From: Rhizobium rosettiformans
Lineage (GTDB): Bacteria; Pseudomonadota; Alphaproteobacteria; Rhizobiales; Rhizobiaceae
Reading direction: 5' to 3'
Assembly: GCF_016806065.1 (NCBI RefSeq)
Contig: NZ_CP032407.1
Span: forward strand, 62,001 to 126,000
DNA: 64,000 nt
The notes under the pieces were generated by a model. That model was not told the origin of the DNA, did no database searches, and saw only the letters and a program-made list of their open reading frames with translations. A program made the position numbers and the translations under genes. Position 1 is the stretch's first letter; every line of letters begins with the position of its first letter. Below, piece after piece: positions 25,535 to 34,682 of the stretch.

Positions 25535-27676
25535 TTACATTCTACGCAGCATCCCATCGCCAGAGCCATTCCAACATGCAATCCGGTCGCGTCCGCCTGA
25601 CTTCGCAGTGTAAAGCGCTGTGTCCGCGCGATATATAAGCTCTGCTGCCGTTGACGCCTTTCCATCATGGACAAGTGCAGCCACACCGGCACTGATAGTG
25701 ACGTGCATTTTTTCGCTCTTAGCGTGGGCAATTGCGAGGCGATTGACGGCCAATCTCACATGCTCGGCGAAAACAAACGCTCCCGACTGCTCCGTCTCGG
25801 GCAGTACGATACACATCTCTTCTCCGCCGTAGCGCGCGACAAAGTCAGCCGGCCGCTTGATGGTGGCTTCAAGAACTCTAGCAACATTCTGCAGGTAAGC
25901 GTCTCCGGCCTGGTGTCCATAATGATCGTTGTAAGCCTTGAAGCGATCGACATCGATCATGATCAGACTGATTGGTTTGCGGTTACGTCTGCACCTGGAG
26001 ATCTCTTGTTCAATTCTCTCATCGAAAGACCGCCTGTTGAATAGTCCTGTCAGGCCGTCAGTGTCGGCAAGCAGCTCGAGTTTTTTGGCCATACCACGCA
26101 GTTCGAAATACGCCTTTTTCATATCGGTAACATCAGAAACCACAATGGTTGTATTACCGTTGGCGACGGGATTTGATCGAATACGTAGCCATGTGCCGTT
26201 GTATAACTCCAGCTCATCGTCTGCGCCCTCTTTGAGCTTGCGCATGGCAATCTTTGGATCGAGACCTGGAGCCTCGCCCTTCTCCTTAGAAAGTGCCAGT
26301 ATCGAAGGAAGATAGGCACCAGGATTCCTGAGTTCGCCAGTCAGCGGGAATAAGGATTTGTATTTCTCATTGCAGAATATGATGAAGCCGTCTGAGTTTA
26401 TAACAGCCAGACCGCCAGACATTTCTGAAAGGATTAGATCCAGCCGCTCCTTGCCCGCCTTCAATTCCAGCTCAAGCGACCTCCGCTCCATGATATCTCT
26501 TGTGACGCCTGCCATACCGACGACACGTCCCGTTGCTGAGTGCAGCGGCACTTTCGACGTCTCGAACCAGCGTTCATTACCCCGAGCATCCAGAACGCGT
26601 TCAACCTTGTTGTTGACCGGGTTGTTACTGAACATCACGCCCTGCTCTTCGATGAAAAGCTCCTTGGCGCGCTCGCGGTTCGTGAAATCAAAGTCAGTCT
26701 TGCCGAGGACTTCTGTCGTCGTACGGAGCCCGACATGCCTTGCGACATTCAGATTTGCTGAGACGATTTCACTTCGCAAGTTCTTGATATAGTGAAAATC
26801 CGGGGCCTGAGAAAGCGCGGACATAAGTAGCGTCCGTTCTCCAAGCAAACATGCAATTGCAAAGCTTGTGATCGAGCTAGTCGCAGTAAAGAGCTGCAGG
26901 GCATATAGTTTGATCCGAAGTGACTCTTGAATCAGTGCTATCGGCCCAAGCCCGTACATGGTCGACCACAGTCCGATCATGGCCGTAAGAAACACGGAGA
27001 AAGCCGCTCCAGGAAATCCGAGGCAAAACGTCGCAAGAATAATTGCAGGGAAGGCGAGGAAAAGCAGCGGAAGAGTAGACTGTAGAAAGACCGCTGCAAG
27101 TGCGGTGACAAGAACGACGAGAACGAATAATGTACGAAGCAGGACCCGTCGGTGGAACAGGTCAGCTAAGTCCCCCCTGTTCAAAATCAACAGCAAGGGT
27201 GTGACTGTGATCAGGCCGAGCGCATCCGCCGCATACCAATTCGCAAAGACCGAAATGAAGCTTGCTCCGGTCATCTGATACAATGCGAAGGCTGCAATTC
27301 CAGCCGATAGCAAGCAGGCGGGGCCCATAGAGACCGCGGTGAGTATGAACATTGGTCTCGGGCGCCGGAAATCACGCTCTTTCGTCAAGCCGGTCACGAG
27401 CAAAGCACAGATAAGAACTTCAATCATGTTTACGGCAGAAAGGGTTGCGGCTGTGAGCAGGCCGTCGCCAGATTGGAGATTGGCCAGGATGTTTCCAAGC
27501 CACGCTGCCGGGAACAGGAAAATCCAAGATGATCGCTCTTCTTTGAGCACGGCGGCAAGCAGCACCGCATTGGAAATCCATATTGCGGCAATCCGTTCAG
27601 TGCCGCGTGTCAACTCGATGCCCGCCAGAGCAGTGACAAAGACACAAATGCCGACTACAGCCCCGCCCGCGCGCAC
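25535..27676 (-). CDS. MASE1-PAS-PAS-GGDEF membrane diguanylate cyclase
   Basis: The 713-residue frame starts at GTG 27676; an ATG at 27683 lies one base out of frame. The first 290 residues hold about eight membrane helices of the MASE1 type (IAAIWISNAVLLAAVL, WLGNILANL, WYAADALGLITVTPLLL). Two PAS domains follow (about 300-410 and 425-535), the first with EVLGKTDFDF. The GGDEF domain has TDGLTGLFNRRSF, IDVDRFKAYNDHYGHQAGD and the signature GGEEM in place of GGEEF. The final Phe to Met change is conservative for the fold but unusual, so activity is likely but unproven. The gene is a sibling of the one at 30706 in its first PAS and GGDEF parts. Confidence 0.85.
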   Translation of the reverse strand: MRAGGAVVGICVFVTALAGIELTRGTERIAAIWISNAVLLAAVLKEERSSWIFLFPAAWLGNILANLQSGDGLLTAATLSAVNMIEVLICALLVTGLTKERDFRRPRPMFILTAVSMGPACLLSAGIAAFALYQMTGASFISVFANWYAADALGLITVTPLLLILNRGDLADLFHRRVLLRTLFVLVVLVTALAAVFLQSTLPLLFLAFPAIILATFCLGFPGAAFSVFLTAMIGLWSTMYGLGPIALIQESLRIKLYALQLFTATSSITSFAIACLLGERTLLMSALSQAPDFHYIKNLRSEIVSANLNVARHVGLRTTTEVLGKTDFDFTNRERAKELFIEEQGVMFSNNPVNNKVERVLDARGNERWFETSKVPLHSATGRVVGMAGVTRDIMERRSLELELKAGKERLDLILSEMSGGLAVINSDGFIIFCNEKYKSLFPLTGELRNPGAYLPSILALSKEKGEAPGLDPKIAMRKLKEGADDELELYNGTWLRIRSNPVANGNTTIVVSDVTDMKKAYFELRGMAKKLELLADTDGLTGLFNRRSFDERIEQEISRCRRNRKPISLIMIDVDRFKAYNDHYGHQAGDAYLQNVARVLEATIKRPADFVARYGGEEMCIVLPETEQSGAFVFAEHVRLAVNRLAIAHAKSEKMHVTISAGVAALVHDGKASTAAELIYRADTALYTAKSGGRDRIACWNGSGDGMLRRM

Positions 27677-27839
27677 TGCCCATAAAACTTATCGACGGAT
27701 TGACTGGTAGGCTCACTCATTTCGACCTCATTTGAATGAGCCCCAGACTGGCATATTGCAGTGAAGCATGAATTAAAGCGGTGGCACCGAATTCAGGCTT
27801 GCGTGCTCTGTTCGACGAATTGTCTAGAATACGGCCGGT

Positions 27840-28057
27840 TACTCGGGGTCGTCTCCGACCAAATTGAAGTCGCCGGCGGCCTTGTGCGGCTTGAGAAGCG
27901 TGACGATGTTGCGCACCAAACTCCAGAAGCTGTTGGCCTCCCGTTCGGCTCTAACTCACGGGCAATCTTCAGGGTCTTGATTGAGCAGAGGTCCCACCGC
28001 AGGACGAACGGCAGAATAGCGGCATCCCGCAACCTCAATTGCATGATGCACACCAAA
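27840..28057 (-). pseudogene. Decayed gene of unknown family downstream of fliG
   Basis: Two leftward frames read like one protein broken by a frameshift near 27945. The first gives MQLRLRDAAILPFVLRWDL to IKTLKIARELE, the second gives AEREANSFWSLVRNI, VTLLKPHKAAGDFNLVGDDPE and a stop. The composition (regular hydrophobic helices and no internal stops after joining) argues for former coding use. I do not recognise the family. It lies 60 bases after the fliG stop in the same direction and may have been its operon neighbour. Confidence 0.4.
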
Positions 28058-28117
28058 CGTCACACCAAGCACTGTTCAAGCCGCTGCTGATCCCTGACCG
28101 CGTTCCATAACCGGAAA

Positions 28118-29116
28118 CTACCCACTCGTTGCCATGCTTATCGCTTGTCGGGCGATACTACGGCGCGCCAGTGCAATATCGCGCGGCTTTATGCCAACAA
28201 CGCCAGTTCGTAGTTCCGCCTCAACCAAACGTCGAGCCCTTGGACTAATCGAATTCAGCACACATTCCTTCAGCGCCGGGCTCGCCGCGCGCAGAGCCAT
28301 GGTTAGAGTGTCGCTGGCGATATTATTGAATAGAAGCGCCCGACTATGCTGCGGCATGAGCACGATGTCATCAAAGAGGAAGATCTGCGATCGAACGCGT
28401 TCAGCCGCATTTTTGTTGATCGTATCAAGTGACTGCTGCAGGCTTTCACCGATATGTTTGTCGAGCTTGTTGATCTTGTCAGCGACCTCACACGCCCCTG
28501 CCGAAGAGCGCCGCACATCGATCTTAGCGAAGAGCTGTTCCAGGCGTTTCTCAACAATGAGTGCTGCTTTCGGGGTTACGCTCTTCAGGTTAATCGCGCG
28601 GTTTAGGATGTCTGCCCGGCGAGACTCTGACAATCCCTCTAGAACCGAGGCGCCAAATGATGACGGGAGCATGGAAAGAATATAGGCAGCGGTCTCTGGG
28701 TGTTCGCGAGACAACATCCGCCCGATCATTCTGGGATCAGCGTCTTCAAGTCGATCACACGTAGCGGCCTGATATGCGCGGAACGCCGCGCAGCTTTCGA
28801 GCCGTTCATCGACATCTTCACGCGTTAGACTGTCTTCCAGTATGCTCTCAATGACTTTCGCGCTGTCCATGAGGCCAGCGCCTTGAGTGAAGAGCGCTGA
28901 AAATTCGGTGACAAACTGATCGAGCTCATGTGGCGGAATCGTACGAAGCAGTTCAGCAGACGCTATAATTTTCCGCAACTCGGACTGGGTGAAGTACCTA
29001 AGGAGGCGACCTGCAGTTTCCTTGCCCATGGCCAGCAAAATGGCAGCTGCCTTGCCTGCCTGTGTCAAAGGCTGACTTGTGAGCGAGTGGTCAAAATCAT
29101 CAAACGCGAGCGCCAA
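28118..29116 (-). CDS. fliG: Flagellar motor switch protein FliG (orphan copy)
   Basis: The 332-residue protein fits alphaproteobacterial FliG in length and motifs. The N-terminal domain begins with QAGKAAAILLAMGKETAGRLLRYF. The middle domain has the EHPQ-type loop, here SREHPETAAYILSMLP, and GLSESRRADILNRA. The C-terminal torque domain reads VRSQIFLFDDIVLMPQHSRALLFNNI and ends with LRTGVVGIKPRDIALARRSIARQA. FliG couples the MS ring to stator proteins and to FliM. No other flagellar gene lies within the window, only a decayed gene downstream, so this is an isolated, probably second copy. It may alter motor behaviour or be a leftover of a transferred flagellar locus. Confidence 0.85.
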   Translation of the reverse strand: MALAFDDFDHSLTSQPLTQAGKAAAILLAMGKETAGRLLRYFTQSELRKIIASAELLRTIPPHELDQFVTEFSALFTQGAGLMDSAKVIESILEDSLTREDVDERLESCAAFRAYQAATCDRLEDADPRMIGRMLSREHPETAAYILSMLPSSFGASVLEGLSESRRADILNRAINLKSVTPKAALIVEKRLEQLFAKIDVRRSSAGACEVADKINKLDKHIGESLQQSLDTINKNAAERVRSQIFLFDDIVLMPQHSRALLFNNIASDTLTMALRAASPALKECVLNSISPRARRLVEAELRTGVVGIKPRDIALARRSIARQAISMATSG

Positions 29117-29296
29117 ATCTGTTCCTCCGCAGTAGTCTCAACGAAACAGGTCTTCGGAAAATTGTGCCTGCCGAACGACGTCAAAGAGCGAAAATACCTC
29201 TACCAAGAAACATCTTGCAGATTGCGCGAGCCTTGAGAGTTCGGAGTGACTGCCTCTCTAAACCAGGAAACCCCCGGTGCATTAGCGTTGCGAAAC

Positions 29297-29318
29297 AAAA
29301 AACCCGCCATACGGCGGG
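29297..29318 (-). terminator. Rho-independent terminator, leftward
   Basis: The stem CCCGCC/GGCGGG (29303-29308 with 29313-29318, loop ATAC) is followed leftward by six T (29297-29302). It is the second terminator after the HU gene and also closes the gap before fliG. Confidence 0.7.
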
Positions 29319-29406
29319 CTGTAAGGGAAGTTTCGTCCCTCGAAGGAACTCCGCGGGTTCAATGCCCGGTTCATTTTTCTGACGCTAACGCGGACGTCGT
29401 TACACG

Positions 29407-29444
29407 AAAAAAGCCGGCCCGTACGCAAAACAGATTGGACCGGC
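29407..29444 (-). terminator. Rho-independent terminator, leftward
   Basis: GGACCGGC (29437-29444) pairs with GCCGGCCC (29413-29420), 7 of 8, and is followed leftward by six T (29407-29412). It lies about 115 bases after the HU stop and would end that transcript. Confidence 0.6.
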
Positions 29445-29557
29445 GAGCTGAGTTTGCTTAAGCAGACGATAGCTCCAAGAGGTTACCACGAAGTTACATC
29501 CGCTACGGTACGGAACGTATGGAAGCTGAACCCATGAAGCTGCCTGCCGGCTGCAGC

Positions 29558-29842
29558 TCAACTGTTTAATGCGTCTTTCAATGCTTTTGCGGGTGTGAAG
29601 GCCAGCTTCTTGGCAGCAGCCACCTTGATGGTGGCGCCCGTCCCCGGGTTACGCGCCTCGCGCTCCGGGGTGTGCTTGACCTTGAACTTCCCAAAGCCGG
29701 GAATTGAAGTCTCGTCATCAGATACTGCCGCAGCTGTGATGGCAGCGAACACGGCTTCGACAATTGCTTTGGCCTGAGCACGCGTCACGCCATGATCTTC
29801 CACGATTTTAGCTGCGATCTCGTTGGTGGTGGTGGTGGTCAT
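29558..29842 (-). CDS. HU-family DNA-binding protein
   Basis: The 94-residue protein has the HU/IHF fold: helical start (TNEIAAKIVEDHGVTRAQAKAIVEAVF), the IPGFGKFKVKHTPEREARNPGTG beta arm with the conserved ARNPxTG tip, and the closing KLAFTPAKALKDAL. HU dimers bend DNA and compact nucleoids. Plasmid-borne copies can tune transfer, replication or silencing. A run of Thr residues at the start is unusual but common in rhizobial copies. It is monocistronic, with two terminators downstream and a 150-base gap upstream. Confidence 0.93.
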   Translation of the reverse strand: MTTTTTNEIAAKIVEDHGVTRAQAKAIVEAVFAAITAAAVSDDETSIPGFGKFKVKHTPEREARNPGTGATIKVAAAKKLAFTPAKALKDALNS

Positions 29843-29998
29843 ATGGGGTCCCGCTTTTTAATGACGACCAACTGTCCCCTACCTGCATGAAATTGTCATG
29901 CTCCAGCGTCTGCACAGCTCGAAAGTCGACACCATTACGGGCTTCTTCGAAGGCTCCAGATGCCAGCCTTCGCGCAGACCTTTCCGGCGAACGCGAAT

Positions 29999-30304
29999 TC
30001 AGAGTTCGTCGGTGATCCAGCGCTTTAACTGAGCGATGTTCTCTTCGTTCCGGCGGTATAAGATTGAGCTACCTATTCTACGGGAGCTCAACAATCCGGC
30101 ATTCTGAAGAATTGCAAGGTTTTGGGACACGGCCGACTGCGAAAGACCTTCCAGTTCGAAACGCCCCGCCGGCACGCCGCCTTTGGCGTCCGCAGCACTT
30201 ATCCCGAAGTACTTCTCAGGCTGGCTTAGCCAAATCAGAAAGTCGACCCGTCCCGGATGTGACAGTGCCTTCAGCGCTCTATCGATGTCGACGCGCGGTT
30301 CCAT
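29999..30304 (-). CDS. ArsR-type winged-helix regulator
   Basis: The 101-residue protein begins with RALKALSHPGRVDFLIWLSQ and has the recognition helix LSQSAVSQNLAILQNAGLL, followed by a short wing RRIGSSILYRRN. These are ArsR/SmtB marks. I see no metal-binding ELCVCDL box or cysteine pair, so the signal may not be a metal. It is the second gene of a pair, 14 bases after the other ArsR-type gene. The two proteins differ, so they may form heterodimers or act in sequence. Targets are unknown. Confidence 0.82.
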   Translation of the reverse strand: MEPRVDIDRALKALSHPGRVDFLIWLSQPEKYFGISAADAKGGVPAGRFELEGLSQSAVSQNLAILQNAGLLSSRRIGSSILYRRNEENIAQLKRWITDEL

Positions 30305-30318
30305 CTGAATTTGACCAG

Positions 30319-30642
30319 TTACCGTCTCAGCAGGCCAGCTTCGGCCAACAACCGGAGTACCAGGTCGTCATCGCATCGATAGAAAATAGACTGGCTTTGT
30401 CGGCGAACTTTAACAATTCGCGCCTGACGCAGCTTTCCCAGATGCTGCGAGAGGGCGGACTGACTGATTTTAAGCTCGGCAGCAAGCTCGTTGACCGACC
30501 ATTCCCGCTCAATCACTCGCACAAGAACAGCAAGCCTAACTGTGTTAGAAAGACTCGTGAAAACATTTGCAGCTTTCCCAAGCGGAGAGCCGTCATCCCT
30601 CAGACCGGATGGAGGTTCGAACTTCATCGATACAACATGCAT
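30319..30642 (-). CDS. ArsR-type winged-helix regulator
   Basis: The 107-residue protein has FTSLSNTVRLAVLVRVIEREWSVNELAAELKISQSALSQHLGKLRQARIVKVRRQSQSIFYR in sequence order, the complete ArsR helix-turn-helix and wing. It resembles regulators such as BigR/SmtB-like proteins in layout, but the two cysteines of the persulfide sensor BigR are not seen in the usual places. GGAGAG about eight bases before ATG 30642 supports the start. It heads the two-gene ArsR operon, 63 bases after the 5TM-GGDEF gene on the same strand, so read-through from that gene is possible. Confidence 0.82.
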   Translation of the reverse strand: MHVVSMKFEPPSGLRDDGSPLGKAANVFTSLSNTVRLAVLVRVIEREWSVNELAAELKISQSALSQHLGKLRQARIVKVRRQSQSIFYRCDDDLVLRLLAEAGLLRR

Positions 30643-30705
30643 GCCTACTCTCCATCAATATTATGCTTGTCTAATTTTTCATAGGCAAACATGATGAACC
30701 ATTAG

Positions 30706-32613
30706 TTAATCGGAAGAGTGTGTGGTTCTTTTTGTTGGTTTGAGTTTTTCGGGTTGCGACTGTCTCGGCGCGGCGCGGACTTTATCGCGCCCTGCACCTT
30801 TCGCGACGTAGAGTGCCTTGTCACAGCTTTTCAGCAATTGTTGCGGGTCATCTGTCGTTGCGCTCAGAGATGCCAATCCAACCGATACAGTGACGCGGCC
30901 CTTGGTGCTGGAGACATGCGGAATATCCAACATTCGAACTGCAGTTGCGAGGCGGGTCGCCACATCATGCGCCCCCTCTTCAGGTGTTGCAGGCAAGATG
31001 ATTGCGAATTCTTCACCGCCGTAGCGGGCGACGAGATCAAATTCGCCACGACAGGCAGAGCGAAGCACTCCTGATATCTGACGCAGAACTTCGTCTCCTG
31101 CAGGATGCCCGTAGGTGTCATTATATGCCTTGAAGTAATCGACATCTATCAACAGTAGGGAGAGAGGCGTCGCACACGTCTGTGCTGTGCGAACAGCATC
31201 GTCAAGCCGTCGGTCGAAGATACGGCGATTTGCCAGGTCCGTCAGCCCATCTTTGCTCGCCATTTGTTCCAGTTGCTGAACCGCCGCCTTCTTCTCGCTG
31301 ACATCGGAATAGAGCGTCACCCATCCCCCATCGTTCACAGTCCGCGTCGTTTTCGATACCCAACGGCCATCGCTGAGCCTCAAGTCGGACTGTTGCGCAG
31401 ACTGGCTTCGCTCCACTTCATCCTGCACCCAGGACAGAGGTGATGCACCTAACGGCAGCTTGATGTCCCCGCGTAGAACACCGGCAGTCAGAAGATCCGC
31501 CAGGGTTCTGCCGTAACAGCTTTGCTCATCGATGTAAGGGAAAAACTCCAGGTAGCGCTGGTTCCACATCACCAGCCGCCCATCCGGATCGAACATCGCC
31601 AGACCGTCGGCCATTTCAGCCATTGCGGTTTCCAGCAGAACCTGCGTGGAGATCAGCTCAGCCTGGAGTGACTTGCGAGCGGTGATATCAGAGGTGTGGC
31701 TGACTATGCCTTTGATGTTTCCCGCCTCAAAGTACGGGGCTTTTATTGTGCTCAGCCAGACGGTCTGGCCGTTCCGTTCGAACTGCTGCTCGAGTGTTAC
31801 CGGCTTGGCTTCGCGCACGAAGGCCTGTTCCTGCTCCCAGAAAAGGGAGGCCTCCTCGCGGCTGTAGTAATCAAAATCGGTCTTGCCCACCATTGCGGCA
31901 GCACTTGTTGCTCCCATAAGGCTTGCTGTCGCTTCATTGGCGATCAGGAAACGGCCCTGAAGGTCTTTGACGCTCAATGCATCTGGAAGCGCGCTAACGA
32001 TCTGCCTGTTTAGTTCATTCAGCTGCGCATTCTCGCGACGGATCAGATCGATGCGGATGAAGGATGTTGAGATCAACGTGCCCAGGAAGTTGAGGCCCAA
32101 AAGAATGAGGTGTGCGTTCTGCTGTGTGAGGAGATCCCGAACGTTTGGCGGTAACAGCAAGAGAATGAAGAACGCTATACCTGCGTTCAAGGCGCTGAAC
32201 GTGACGACGTCCTGCCATCGGTTGAAGCCACGATTGGCCAATGAATAGCCCAGGAATGCGACCGCGAAAGCGAGCCAAACTCCGGTCAGTCCGAGCAGGA
32301 CGCCGGCGCCGCCAAGCCAGACGCGCGCAGCAGACGCAAGACAGGCAGCAATTGCCGCGCCGACCGGACCTGAAATAAGCCCGACCACAGCGATGGGAAC
32401 AATCCGCAAGTCGAAGCGAAAACCTGCAATGAGCTCGCCCGACATATTCATCAACAGCACGGCAGTCGCGCCAAAGAGCATACCACTAGCGATTTTGCCG
32501 GGCAGGGTCAGTTTCCCTCGGACCCGATCTCGTATAACCGAGCATATTGTGAGCGTAAGGCTGATCACGCCCAGCTGCGCCAGAAACGTGATCAGCAGGC
32601 TATCGGGTTCCAT
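30706..32613 (-). CDS. 5TM-PAS-PAS-GGDEF membrane diguanylate cyclase
   Basis: The 635-residue protein begins with six hydrophobic helices (1-190) of the 5TMR-LYT type (GKLTLPGKIASGMLFGATAVLLM, FDLRIVPIAVVGLISGPVGA). Two PAS domains follow (about 205-320 with GKTDFDYYS, and 330-450). The GGDEF domain (about 460-620) has KDGLTDLANRRIFD, LLIDVDYFKAYNDTYGHPAGDE and an intact GGEEF. LTDLANRR in place of LTGLxNRR is a mild change. The membrane part is shared with LytS-like kinases and probably senses a membrane or small-molecule signal. The gene starts 14 bases after the stop of the chemoreceptor gene at 32628, so the two are one leftward transcription unit. Confidence 0.88.
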   Translation of the reverse strand: MEPDSLLITFLAQLGVISLTLTICSVIRDRVRGKLTLPGKIASGMLFGATAVLLMNMSGELIAGFRFDLRIVPIAVVGLISGPVGAAIAACLASAARVWLGGAGVLLGLTGVWLAFAVAFLGYSLANRGFNRWQDVVTFSALNAGIAFFILLLLPPNVRDLLTQQNAHLILLGLNFLGTLISTSFIRIDLIRRENAQLNELNRQIVSALPDALSVKDLQGRFLIANEATASLMGATSAAAMVGKTDFDYYSREEASLFWEQEQAFVREAKPVTLEQQFERNGQTVWLSTIKAPYFEAGNIKGIVSHTSDITARKSLQAELISTQVLLETAMAEMADGLAMFDPDGRLVMWNQRYLEFFPYIDEQSCYGRTLADLLTAGVLRGDIKLPLGASPLSWVQDEVERSQSAQQSDLRLSDGRWVSKTTRTVNDGGWVTLYSDVSEKKAAVQQLEQMASKDGLTDLANRRIFDRRLDDAVRTAQTCATPLSLLLIDVDYFKAYNDTYGHPAGDEVLRQISGVLRSACRGEFDLVARYGGEEFAIILPATPEEGAHDVATRLATAVRMLDIPHVSSTKGRVTVSVGLASLSATTDDPQQLLKSCDKALYVAKGAGRDKVRAAPRQSQPEKLKPTKRTTHSSD

Positions 32614-32627
32614 ACATCATCACTTTG

Positions 32628-34475
32628 TCAGGCGGCAGACTTATGTGCTGCAATAGCTGATGCTTCGCCGCCTTCTCGGACTTTTGTTCGACGGTTGAGG
32701 ACGAAGCTATTGACCAGGGTTGAGAGATGGGTCGAAGCGGATGAAAGCGTATGACTCAGCGCCGTCGTCTCTTCCACCATGGCAGCGTTTTGCTGGGTCA
32801 TCTGATCCAACTCGTTGACTGCGATACTGATCTGGCGCAGTCCCGCAGACTGTTCGACAGCCGCCGTCGAAATGGCATCGACGTTCCGATCAATGGATGA
32901 AACATAAGTGTCGATCCGTGCGAGCGCGTGGCCGGTGTCATCGACCAGCTTGACCCCGACATTCACCTGCTGACCCGAATTCGAGACCAGCGTTTTGATT
33001 TCCTTGGCAGCCGCAGCTGATCGCTGTGCGAGTTCTCGGACTTCCTGAGCGACAACGGCAAACCCCTTACCCGCATCCCCTGCCCTTGCAGCCTCAACAC
33101 CGGCGTTCAGAGCCAGCAAGTTTGTCTGAAACGCAATCTCGTCGATCACACCAATGATTTGGCCAATTTCCGCGGCCGACCGCTCGATATTCTTCATGGC
33201 CTCGATAGCGTTTTTAACGACCCGGCCGGAGTCTTCTGTGCAGACCTTTGCCTCCGCGACAAGCTTGCGCGTCTCGGTGCTTCGCTCTGAGGATTGTGCA
33301 ACAGTAACGGCAACTTCTTCCAGTGCCGCGGAGGTTTCCTCGAGAGCTGCAGCCTGCTGTTCTGTGCGCTTTGCCAGATTGTCGGAAGCCGAGCGCATCT
33401 CCAATCCGTTTTCGTGAATGGCCCGCGTTGTATCCAGTACCTGCTCAAGCGTCGTCTGGAAGGACGCGAGCGCATTGTTGAAATCGTTTCGCAGCGGCTC
33501 GAAATCTGCCACGAAGGGCTCATCGATCGTATAGCGGATGTTGCATTGGGCAAGGCGCGCCAAACCGGCACCTAGCGTCTCCACCACATGGGACAAGGCT
33601 TCCGCCTGCTCGGCCATTGCGGACGCCCGACGTTGCTGTTCGGCCGCGGCAAATGTACGCAGTCCTTCCGCCTCCTCACGCATGCGCTGACGCTCAAGTG
33701 CTGCCTGGCGGAAGACCTCAACCGAGTGCGCCATCGCCCCGATTTCATCCGTACGGTCGCCAAACGGCACTTCCTTGGTCAGATCACCGCTGGCAAGATG
33801 AGCCATATAGCTGGAAATACCAGTGAGAGGCGTGATCGCACGCCGACGGAAGTACCAGATACCAGCGATGAACATCAGGACTGACAGTCCGCTGCCTGCA
33901 AATGCCAAACGCTCCAGCGAAACAGAAGTCGCCTGGGCCCCACTCTCCTCATGCACCAGGTGAGCGTTCGCCATCTGAACAAGTTCGCGCACGGCGGTGT
34001 CATGAGCCCAGAACTTCTCGCCCAACTTCCGGATCGCGGTAACTGCAGACGCTGCGTCACCGAACGCAGCGGGCCGTGGGAAGCGCTCGTTGTAGAGTAG
34101 CCAGAACGCATCGCCTTTAACCAAGACGTCCTCGGCAAGCTTGAGCTTGAGTGCCTGCGGCAGTTGCGATACCTGCCAGTATTGGCGTCGCGTTTCATAG
34201 TCCGTAGCCAGAGCAGCAATTTTGGTGGACGCACTCTCTGCCTTACTCGGATCAAGGACCGCTTCGCTGGCAAGCATGTAGGCCTCAACCAGATAGAGGG
34301 GCGGCGGCAGGATATCGGCGACGAGGTCCTTGCCATCGATGATACCGTCATAAACTGGGCCGTTAACCTTGAGCTGGGAAAGCGTGAAGCTCTGGAGCCC
34401 TATCGAAACCGCCAATCCAACGACGACCACAACAGCGAAAGAGAGAAGCAGGCGAGCAATAGTGAGTCTCGGCAT
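32628..34475 (-). CDS. Membrane methyl-accepting chemotaxis protein
   Basis: I place the start at ATG 34475 (MPRLTIARLLLSF), with AAAGGAAC about nine bases upstream; an in-frame ATG at 34514 is less well supported. The 615-residue protein has a first membrane helix (about 5-25) and a helical periplasmic domain of about 165 residues resembling a four-helix bundle. A second helix lies at about 195-215. HAMP follows with PLTGISSYMAHLASGDLTKEVP and a repeat of the HAMP motif. The MCP tip is [26 protein letters not shown]. The C-terminus (SAIAAHKSAA) has no CheR pentapeptide. The ligand is unknown. The gene precedes the 5TM-GGDEF gene, which suggests a joint output. Confidence 0.88.
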   Translation of the reverse strand: MPRLTIARLLLSFAVVVVVGLAVSIGLQSFTLSQLKVNGPVYDGIIDGKDLVADILPPPLYLVEAYMLASEAVLDPSKAESASTKIAALATDYETRRQYWQVSQLPQALKLKLAEDVLVKGDAFWLLYNERFPRPAAFGDAASAVTAIRKLGEKFWAHDTAVRELVQMANAHLVHEESGAQATSVSLERLAFAGSGLSVLMFIAGIWYFRRRAITPLTGISSYMAHLASGDLTKEVPFGDRTDEIGAMAHSVEVFRQAALERQRMREEAEGLRTFAAAEQQRRASAMAEQAEALSHVVETLGAGLARLAQCNIRYTIDEPFVADFEPLRNDFNNALASFQTTLEQVLDTTRAIHENGLEMRSASDNLAKRTEQQAAALEETSAALEEVAVTVAQSSERSTETRKLVAEAKVCTEDSGRVVKNAIEAMKNIERSAAEIGQIIGVIDEIAFQTNLLALNAGVEAARAGDAGKGFAVVAQEVRELAQRSAAAAKEIKTLVSNSGQQVNVGVKLVDDTGHALARIDTYVSSIDRNVDAISTAAVEQSAGLRQISIAVNELDQMTQQNAAMVEETTALSHTLSSASTHLSTLVNSFVLNRRTKVREGGEASAIAAHKSAA

Positions 34476-34682
34476 GGAGGTTCCTTTGAGAACGGAAGCA
34501 TGGGTCGGACCCATTAAAAACAGGATTACCTAATTTCTCGTTATCTTAAGAATTGGCACCTATCAAAAATCACTTAGCCTTTGGTGGAATGACATCGATT
34601 TAATCCCGTCAGCGAGTGATGTTCTCTCGCCGCCCTGTTACGACAACTGGAACTTAGATACGGCGATGTGAAGGAGTTGAGG

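Noticed and set aside
27761..28090. Rightward open frame of 109 codons downstream of fliG
   Set aside because: The leftward joined frame has a more protein-like composition. The rightward frame is Arg/Cys/His-rich and lacks a plausible start signal.
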